Shown here: positions 56,169 to 64,000 of the stretch, piece after piece
How the letters are laid out: every line of letters starts with the position of its first letter
Numbering within the stretch: the first letter of the stretch is position 1
Assembly: GCA_949128115.1 (NCBI GenBank)
Contig: OX421966.1
Coordinates: 33,125,042-33,189,041 of the forward strand
DNA: 64,000 nt
Origin: Anaspis maculata
Taxonomy: Eukaryota > Arthropoda > Insecta > Coleoptera > Scraptiidae
Direction of reading: 5' to 3'
Made by a program: the position numbers and the translations under genes
Notes under the pieces: generated by a model
What the model saw: only the letters and a program-made list of their open reading frames with translations
Told to the model about the DNA's origin: nothing
Databases searched by the model: none

Positions 56169-59100
56169 AAAATGCCATGTCGTCGCTCTGAAGAACGTGT
56201 CACAATGGAAATGGAAGCACCGACCCTTCGGCTTGCTCCGGCCAAAGAGAGAGCCCCGAGGAAGTGGAGAATCATTAGCATAACAAGGAGCATCATGGCA
56301 GGTCTAGTTTTGCTACAGGATGTTTGTGTGAAAAATTGAATATGCAATCCAAATTTCGGAGAACCCAGCCGCTCAAAGTTGCGCATTGGACCGAAATAAT
56401 CAATGTTATTACCTTCCGTCAAAACGGATCCCGAATGCTATGAAATTCGAAGGGGGTTCGTGCGGTTTTGGTGTCTAAACTGCAGTAATACGTCTCTGCC
56501 GCTCCCGAGTCGCATTTCGAACCCTCCTAGTTCCGTTATTTCAAAATATCGTAGTAAAAATTAGTAGAAGATTCTGCCACTTGTTTTCTCAAAACGGGAC
56601 CTTGCTGGAGTCATTTTTGCCCTCTTTCCATTGTCATGCTGTAAATGGCATATTATAAAGTCAACAATCGGGCGATCTAAAATGGTACCTTGTAGTCAAA
56701 AGATAACTATCGAGCATATAAAAATTTTCAAAATCGGGTCAATTTTTTTGAGAAATTTTCATTTTTATCGCTGCAAAATGTCGGGCCGATCCCTAGACCA
56801 TTTGGGTTCGTATACTTTCGACGGTAATTTATGCCGGCCAATTATGGTTGGTGACCGTAAGTCGGTAACCAAGCAGGAACGATTTCGATTGGCTTCTACC
56901 TGGGTTGCTGACATTATCATAGGGTACTTGAATGCTCGTTATTCAAAATTACCATTATTTCGTATCCGTTTAACAGAAAATGTTGGGAAAGGTTTTCGAA
57001 TGTAGATAGGAATCAGGAGATTTGACTGACTGTTCCAGCCTTTTGAGGAAACAAAGTGTTGTTTCATTATTTTGGAAAAATTCTTAAAATTTAGAATTAC
57101 TTCGCTCTACCTACTATTTGTGCCTATCAAATGACAATTTCTCAGTCAGTGACTCTGGTGAAGAACGATTCAAGTCAAGAATACAACGTCATTCCTTAAT
57201 TGTCTTCTATTTCTCCTCATCTAATGCCTTCGACGTCTGTTTATGGTAAACGATAAATAATGCGCATTCGCACATTGCAAGTGTTAATTACCGTTGTGCA
57301 ATGAATGCAGTGATTGGTGTCGTTTGGAATGGTTGTATCGCCAAGATCATAAAGCTGTCGGTTTTGTCATTTTGCTCATCGATGCTTGTTTCAGCCGGAC
57401 GGATGGACGGTCGGATGGTCATTTGGTTAACATAATGATGGTATGTGATCTGATCTCGTTATGGAGCTCTGATGCAAGTCGAGCAGCACAACGTCCGACT
57501 GCGAATTTCGCGGTTAACCGCTTCGCCGTGTGCAGCTCCAATCCGTACGTACGTACTTGCACAATCGATCACGTTTTTTCTCACAACCACCACCATACCA
57601 CCTCAATGACGACCGACTATTACAACGAGAAAGAGATTCATTACCATAAATTATGATTGAAACGCACAGCACATTACAATATTTTCTGTGTTGCGCGCAG
57701 GTGTGGCCACTTTGTGCTTTTTGTTTTTATCTCTACCCTAAAAACTAATTTGCTCCCATTGTTCTGTCTTTGCCATCGTTTTCGTTCTCGTCATTTTGAA
57801 TAATGTATCGAACGGTAATGAAATTCAGGAATTCCTGTCGATGGTATGTATGTGTATGAGCGCACCGAGACTGAATAACGGTTGCCTTTCGAATATTCAA
57901 TTCGCTTCCTCTCGAGGGTCTAATTATTGCTTTATCACGTTGTTGTAGGTATCGAACAAGGCGATGTTGTCGTGCTATCTGGCGGAACCCACAAGAGCAC
58001 TTTGGAAATTGATACGCCATTGTCTTATAAAGGTGTTGGAGGAGTACTTATGGATCTTCGAAATTTATTTGCACGAAGCGCAGTTCGAGTGCTCTGTGTC
58101 ATAATGCTTCAAGACGTCTCTCCCCCCGGTGCACCCTATGGCTTTTGTTCTTTGCCATTTGCCAATGACAATAAATCCTCACGCATTTGGTCTCGCATGG
58201 TCTAACGCGTCGTGTTGTTTGTTGTAACGTGGTTACTCAGCCGTTTAGCTGTCGGTTGCCCGCCCGATTCCCCGTAGTAATATGGTTTATCTTCTGTATA
58301 CCTTGCGTGGTATAGACGGATGGATTTTTTCCGTACCTCTGTTATTGATCTTTGGAATTTTTCACGCACGGTCTGTAATACTTTGTCTTGGGAACTCGCT
58401 CCGTTTGAGTTGATTAATGTCGAATACAGAATGTAATGACCCATTGTTCATCTCGTTTATTGCGCGACGATCGGCTTTTCGACCTCTCTTCTGATGCGGG
58501 CCGCCGAGAAATTTCGATTGGTCATTGGTGGCATGGGTATGGGCTTGGTTTGGTAGTCTCTCCGCCGTACGTCAGGTTTAATTATGAGAACGTTGCTTGA
58601 GGACCGCATGAAATTCGGGTTTGTTGTTTTTTGTTTTCGCCTTGTTAAAATCGCCAACTCTTACGAGAAGGCCTCGTTTGAATAATGCTCTACAGAGGTT
58701 ATGACCTTTGATTGCAGAGTCTCGCAGCAATGCTTGAGCCCGCCTAAATCGAGCCCCCCTGAAGTTTTTCCCTGTTCAAAAGTGTTACACGCATCCATCC
58801 GAAATAGACGTGTCGCTTCGACTTGATGTTATCGGTTCTTTATTTTTAGCGGCGTGCACAGTCAATTTGACATTGTTTCCAGTCGTTGAACCACCATCAT
58901 GAAGGATTACACACAGGATGAGGGCAATTTGCTGTAAATTTGGCATTTTGATCTGGGCAGGTGGTATGGGTCTTCAAGAGGTGTCACTGGGTGCTTCTTT
59001 GTACACCTGTATGCTAATAACTGCTCGAGTGCGTATTAATTATTGGCTTTAGCGTTTTGAAGAAGTGTACTCTTGCACCAGGACCAAGAATAAAATTAAC

Positions 59101-60682
59101 CATTTCCGCAAAATTGAATTATTTGAAGGCGCGATCGGCAACCCGTGTCTGTGCGTGTTACGCTTCAGAAATTTGCAGTTGCTGCAGTTGGTTCACTCGA
59201 ATTTTAATGCACCCCAGCGTAAATTCATGGGGGTCGGGCTTAATATTTTTATAAGTAAGGGGGAGAGAAAGGAATCGCGTGAACTTGAACCGCATGGACG
59301 ACCTCTGGCATGCCTCTGCCTCTGCCGTTCTCTTCACTCTTTGCCGTATTATAGCTGGTTGGCTGTGTGTTCTTGTATTATGTGCCTGGTGTCTTACAGG
59401 AACGGTGGCAGCTGTGCAAACTTTTTGCTTCTCTCTTGTTCTTGCGGAAGGGTCTCTTGTTTAGAGGCGCATCGCTACTGGCCACATGGCGTTCGTACAC
59501 ATTGAACACTTTTTCACGGTTGCATTAAGTCGCGTGGCCAAGTTTGTCGCTTCAGGTATATTAGCAGCCACAACCACAGTCGAATATAATACTGATCCAC
59601 ATCAAAAACGTTGAAAATCTCGTTGGATTTCAAAACGGATGTCTGTGATTGCTATCAACGATTTATCGTCTACTTACATCTCGATTTGCACTTGGATATT
59701 GTTTTGGGAATTACTTATCGACTTACGGTCTCGAATAATTATTGTCAGATTATTATCAGTGGTAAAAATTGATCTTGCAAGAATTCCATTAAAAGTACAT
59801 GCTTTGTAAAAATCCTCCATGGATAGTTATGATACATCTCACCCATGCATTACATGCAGGAAGCGTGTGAAGTTTCAAGACTGTTGAGATTTTCGAAAAC
59901 ACGCTCGGACAGTTCAAAATGACTTTAATCGAAAGGGATATTTTACGATTTCCACTTTTCCACCTCTTCCCGTTTTCAAATGATGATGCTATCGCTGTTT
60001 TTCAAATTGAAACGCGATACTGACATTGTTTTTATTCAATCTCGATACTCCAAAACAAAATTTTCGGATTTAGGTTTCTCTAATTTTGAATTTTTCACAA
60101 ACATTTTGTTTTGGGATCGACGGATAATTATGTCGGTATTATTATTTTCAAGTGGAAAATTTTATTCTTAACAAGATTCACGAGAAGCTGTTGTACAATA
60201 CTTACACAATACTTTGATTAGCGAAAAACCTTTTTCAAAATGCTATAGATTTGCTACAGATTTTTCAATGCTCTCATCTGTCAATATCGTTAATTCACTT
60301 CTCCCTTCTAGTCATTGTTACTCCATTTCAGATTTTTCTTTCAAAAGCCATTTTTGGCTCCTCCCACAATTTTTTAATTCGTCCCTCCTCATCAAATTAC
60401 GCCCAAGCGACCTAAACAACTTGAACTGAGCTTAATAATTCTTATCGGAACGGAAATGCATTTGTCAAATTTTGTATGTTGCCGTTTCTTGAGACCGCCA
60501 TATTAAACGTTTACCCTCTTCAACTGATCCACTTGTGTTTCCAAAATTGTACGGTTGAATAGTTGAATAGTGGGGAACAGAGGACAGATGAATAAATTCA
60601 TCTGGCTCTGAACTTCACTTTTTTTCACACTGCTCATTTCAGTTTGTTTTGTTTCCTAATTATTGAAAGGTCAATAATTATT

Positions 60683-61292
60683 GTTTGGGGGTTTCTGATG
60701 CGACTAAAAAAAAACATGTTGACGGGAATCGGTTTCATTTTATTTTTTCTTCAAGTAGAAACTCCTCAAAAAAAAATGCACGGGCACTGCTATCAGATTT
60801 TCAAAATTTCCAAAAATAAAATTTTTAAAATTTTTGAAAATTGTTGAATTTTTGAAAATTTTTGATTTTATTTTTTGAAAATTTTAAAACTAGATAGCAC
60901 TGCGCATACATCGTTCTTCAAGAAAGTCGCATGCCAAATTTGAATTTTCTATTTTCAAAAAAGGTACCAAAAATGGTATCCACTAATCACTTTTTCATGT
61001 TTACGGGAAATCATTTTTGGTACCTTTTTTGAAAATAGAAAGTTGAAATTTAGCATGCGACTTTCTTGAAGAAAAAGATGTATGTGCGTTGCATTCTATC
61101 TGCTATCTAGCTATCTAGTTTTCAAATTTTCAAAAATCAAAATCCAAAATTTTCATTTTTTTTTTAAATTTTCAAAGTTTGATAGCATTGTCCGTACATT
61201 TTCTCTTTGGGGGAGGTTCTACTTGAAGAAAAAATTAAATAAAAACGATTCCCGTCAACAACTTTTTTAGTCACATCAGAAACCCCTCAATG
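60683..61292. mobile_element. 610-bp palindrome, TTTCTGATGYGACTAAAAAA arms
   Basis: GGTTTCTGATGCGACTAAAA, CATGTTGACGGGAATCG and TCTTCAAGTAGAAACTCCTC have inverted partners at 61200-61290. The centre near 60990 pairs TCTATTTTCAAAAAAGGTAC with GGTACCTTTTTTGAAAATAG. Confidence 0.9.
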
Positions 61293-64000
61293 TCTTGAAA
61301 AATTTCAACTGATCAGACACTACTCACTGACATGTGTATCGTTCACATAACTTTCAGGGCAAAAATTACAACCACCGTAAAAGAACGGAAAAACTATCTT
61401 ATGTACATGATTCTCCTTGCCACTTCCCATGGCTAACAACATAACCCCCTGGCTCTCGCGATGGTTTTACTTAGGCCCGCCCGGCCCGGTGAAAGCTAGT
61501 CACTACATAATAAACCATGCCAAAACGTGAACGGACGATTTTTGGGTCAACTATGGAACCGATTTTATATTTTGGTGGCGTATTTAAAAAAAAAGGTATC
61601 ATCGAGAAGTGTCCAATTTTCTAGAATCTGGCTCCAAATTGATTTTTGAGAGCTTTTTGAAAATTCTAAGTGAGCGTAAATTATTAATTTTGTGGACACT
61701 CAAAGATCTGTCATAGTTTTCTGAAAAGATGGCGTGAATTGAAAAAGAAACAATAGACGGCAATCGGGCAAGGATTTTAGGAAAAATTGACCATGTCAGT
61801 CAGGGTGCGAAATTTGACAGAGGTGATGAGGGTACTTGTCATATAACTATTAGATTTTTTATTTGAAGTCGTGTTATAAATACGCTTTGCATCGGGCATA
61901 CACGGGTATCAGATTGGACTCGACCGTTGCCGACGCCACCGTCGACGCCGCCGCCCCAATCCGCTTAAAAATAAACCAAGCATAATAGTCGGGCAATTTG
62001 TACAACAGAGAGAGGGTGGAAGAAGAGCGCGTGGAGGGTGGCGATCCGTCGACACACTCTCCGGCGTCCCGACGCGCACCTTTCCACAATCGATTCCGGA
62101 AAACGCACACAATCTGATGAGGCGGTGGCTTTTTTCCAGGTTGTCCCAGAAAGTGGTTGTTTTGATTGGTCCGGATTTCACCGCGTTTAAATTTTGATCA
62201 TTTTTCGATACCCGAAATTCTCGCGTCGATAGACGTTGGTCCTGGTATTAAAATCTGTTGGATGATTAGGTACTTGGCTGCCACAGATACTGTAATGGAG
62301 ATAGACATGTAGTTAAATTATGATAACACCAAAAATTTTGTTGAATTATAATCATCATTCTGGTCGTTTACAGTAATCTGCTGCGAACCGAATTCAGAGC
62401 ACCGATGTTTCGCCGTTGCATGTCTCATCAGCACACTCAATACTGTCAAACGTCACAAAGTTCGAACAAAGCTGCAAGGTGTTTGGCCCCCATTAGAAGA
62501 AACAACAAAGACTTCCATTTCGGATTGTTTTAAATGAACGCGGCAAGCACTCGAGTTTTGAATTCAAAATGAAGGGCTCTTGAATCTCAATAAAGTCTTC
62601 GCATCTCGGTTAATGTAGCCGGGATTTGATCGAACTCCAGTGAGCCTAGCTTCGCGCGGCTGTCTTCAGTCGACCGTGCACAAGAGAAATTTCATCGCCA
62701 ACTTTTTTTCGTACAGAAGAAATGCCCTTTCCATCGGTGCAGTCGGTCATCACTCGAGCGTATAGAAAAATTAAAACGAACACTTTGTGAAACCTCCCGT
62801 CTGTATTACGGCGGTGTTAATCTCGTGATGGAAGATCATACCAGATGCCCCATCGCGACCATCAATTACGGCCCACAACTGCTCCTCTTTCGTCCACGTA
62901 TATGTAGAAGCGCAGAACACCGAAGAAGAGGAAACGTTTCATGCGGTTAATTGAACGTTATTAGGCGTCGAAAATTCAACATGTCATAATTCCCATCAAT
63001 TTATGTGAAGACTCGCTTGATGATGGCATTTCGGCCCACATGACACCACCTGTTTGGAAGCCCCTTCTGGTATAGAGTGCCGGAACTGGTATTCCGAGCC
63101 ACCACTATTGCTATCCTGCATTGTCAAAAGCGATCGATCCATCAAGTTAGTGCCCTTGTAACATCATGAAAAACACCGCATCGTATTCATACCAGTTTTA
63201 CCCCTCATCATTGATGGGGTTGGCAGTGGTGTGCCTAATTTTTCTCTGTTGTTAGTCGTCAATGAATATGAAACTTGGGCCCAGTATGTATTTGGATTTG
63301 TCGCTTACAGTCAGCTCAGTTCTCGTTAGATTGGCAATAAAGAAACTGTTTCTGACTCCAAGAGATTAGTGTGCACTGATACGTGAGTGCAAGGGCCAGT
63401 TTATCAGTGCTAATCCAACGCTCGCTAACTTTTCGTATAAACTGACTTTACGTTACTTACCGAAGCGGGAAAAGATTTTTTAATGCCCTATTATTAGGGC
63501 CTGAAGTTGGAGTTGAGCTTGCCGCCAAGGTTTGTATACTATTTTATTCACAGTCAGTAACTTTCAAATTCCGTAACGGGGCGGTATTTCGAGGTCATTT
63601 TTGACGCTTTGGCGCTCATGACAGCAGTAGCAATTTTAAAATCACTATGTAATTTATCTTGTGGGGAAAGTCCACTGCAGCCACCGAAACCATTTGCAAC
63701 CGAAAAACCATTTTGTATGTGGAAGTTAGCTGTGGAATACATTTGGCCACCACTGTGACTGGTTGTCATACGATTGTCATTGAAAAGATAAAAACCACTT
63801 GAACCATCTTAGCTTGGTTTTCCACCGCATAAAACACAGTGAAGTGAAATCAGAAACACGGTAACGCCTGCAAAATAGGTAATCGTTGGCCCTTTTTCCT
63901 TCCTTGCGCTGTGTTGTCATCGGTCGGAAACGAAACGTCGTAATATGTCAAAACATGACCTTGACGATCCGCCTGTACACATCACGCCAAAAAGAAACAA

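Larger units (their letters stand above)
51442..64000 (+). other. KAT6 intron 2 (continues past the window)
   Basis: Begins GTGAGTGACC. I find no PHD, MYST or other domain-bearing exon in the remaining 12.5 kb on the + strand. It holds only three clear fold-back elements (53011, 56014, 60683) compared with more than 20 in the preceding 50 kb. Open frames of 60-128 codons at 55344-57656 and 58-59.5 kb have no recognisable motif. Confidence 0.6.

Noticed and set aside
56631..57005. 124-codon plus-strand frame in KAT6 intron 2
   Set aside because: No match to PHD, MYST or other KAT6 domains, no good splice sites at the edges, ordinary base composition.
1..64000. Endogenous retrovirus or other viral insertion
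   Set aside because: I saw no reverse transcriptase, integrase, capsid or LTR pair; all recognisable mobile DNA is of DNA-transposon or tRNA-derived type.

Overview
This is a window of an insect nuclear genome: AT-rich, intron-rich and dominated by decayed DNA transposons. Two host genes are supported, both on the + strand. The first is complete: lark, an RBM4-type RNA-binding protein with two RRMs and one CCHC zinc knuckle, in three coding exons (3778-4446, 8110-8468, 8960-9011; 359 residues). The second is the 5' end of a KAT6/enok-type MYST histone acetyltransferase (46856-47227 and 51247-51441). Those exons encode only the N-terminal SAMD1-like winged helix and linker-histone-like domain; the PHD and MYST exons must lie beyond 64000. 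The lark sequence is insect-like. I cannot fix the order; Coleoptera or Hemiptera are guesses.

Layout. 1-9500: lark, with fold-back elements in its introns. 9900-14480: a 25/29-bp satellite interrupted by a 3.36-kb element that has arrayed terminal inverted repeats and a 9-bp target duplication, resembling Foldback/MULE elements. 14501-19562: a palindrome containing another palindrome, a 2-kb element with ACGT-rich ends, and two CAGGGTG-ended MITEs. 20000-23100: mostly unassigned, with one THAP-like fragment. 23110-30365: a nested palindrome holding a mariner-like transposase relic, a Harbinger-like element and unidentified decayed ORFs. 30368-36926: two adjacent palindromes with GT-rich direct repeats inside. 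37600-38450: a GC-rich island that is a likely promoter and may carry an upstream KAT6 exon. 39000-45100: further nested palindromes, a hAT-like element with an exact 8-bp target duplication, and a tRNA-like sequence. 46821-64000: KAT6 exons; intron 1 is almost filled by one 3.5-kb palindrome, while intron 2 (over 12.5 kb) is repeat-poor.

The two host genes have no sign of joint action beyond being neighbours; lark acts on RNA and KAT6 on chromatin. The main structural theme is about 25 fold-back elements inserted into one another. Several unrelated ones share either (TA)CAGGGTG or (T)AGCCCAG termini. The element at 10424-13785 and the possible in-frame 38-kb exon of KAT6 are the most interesting observations.
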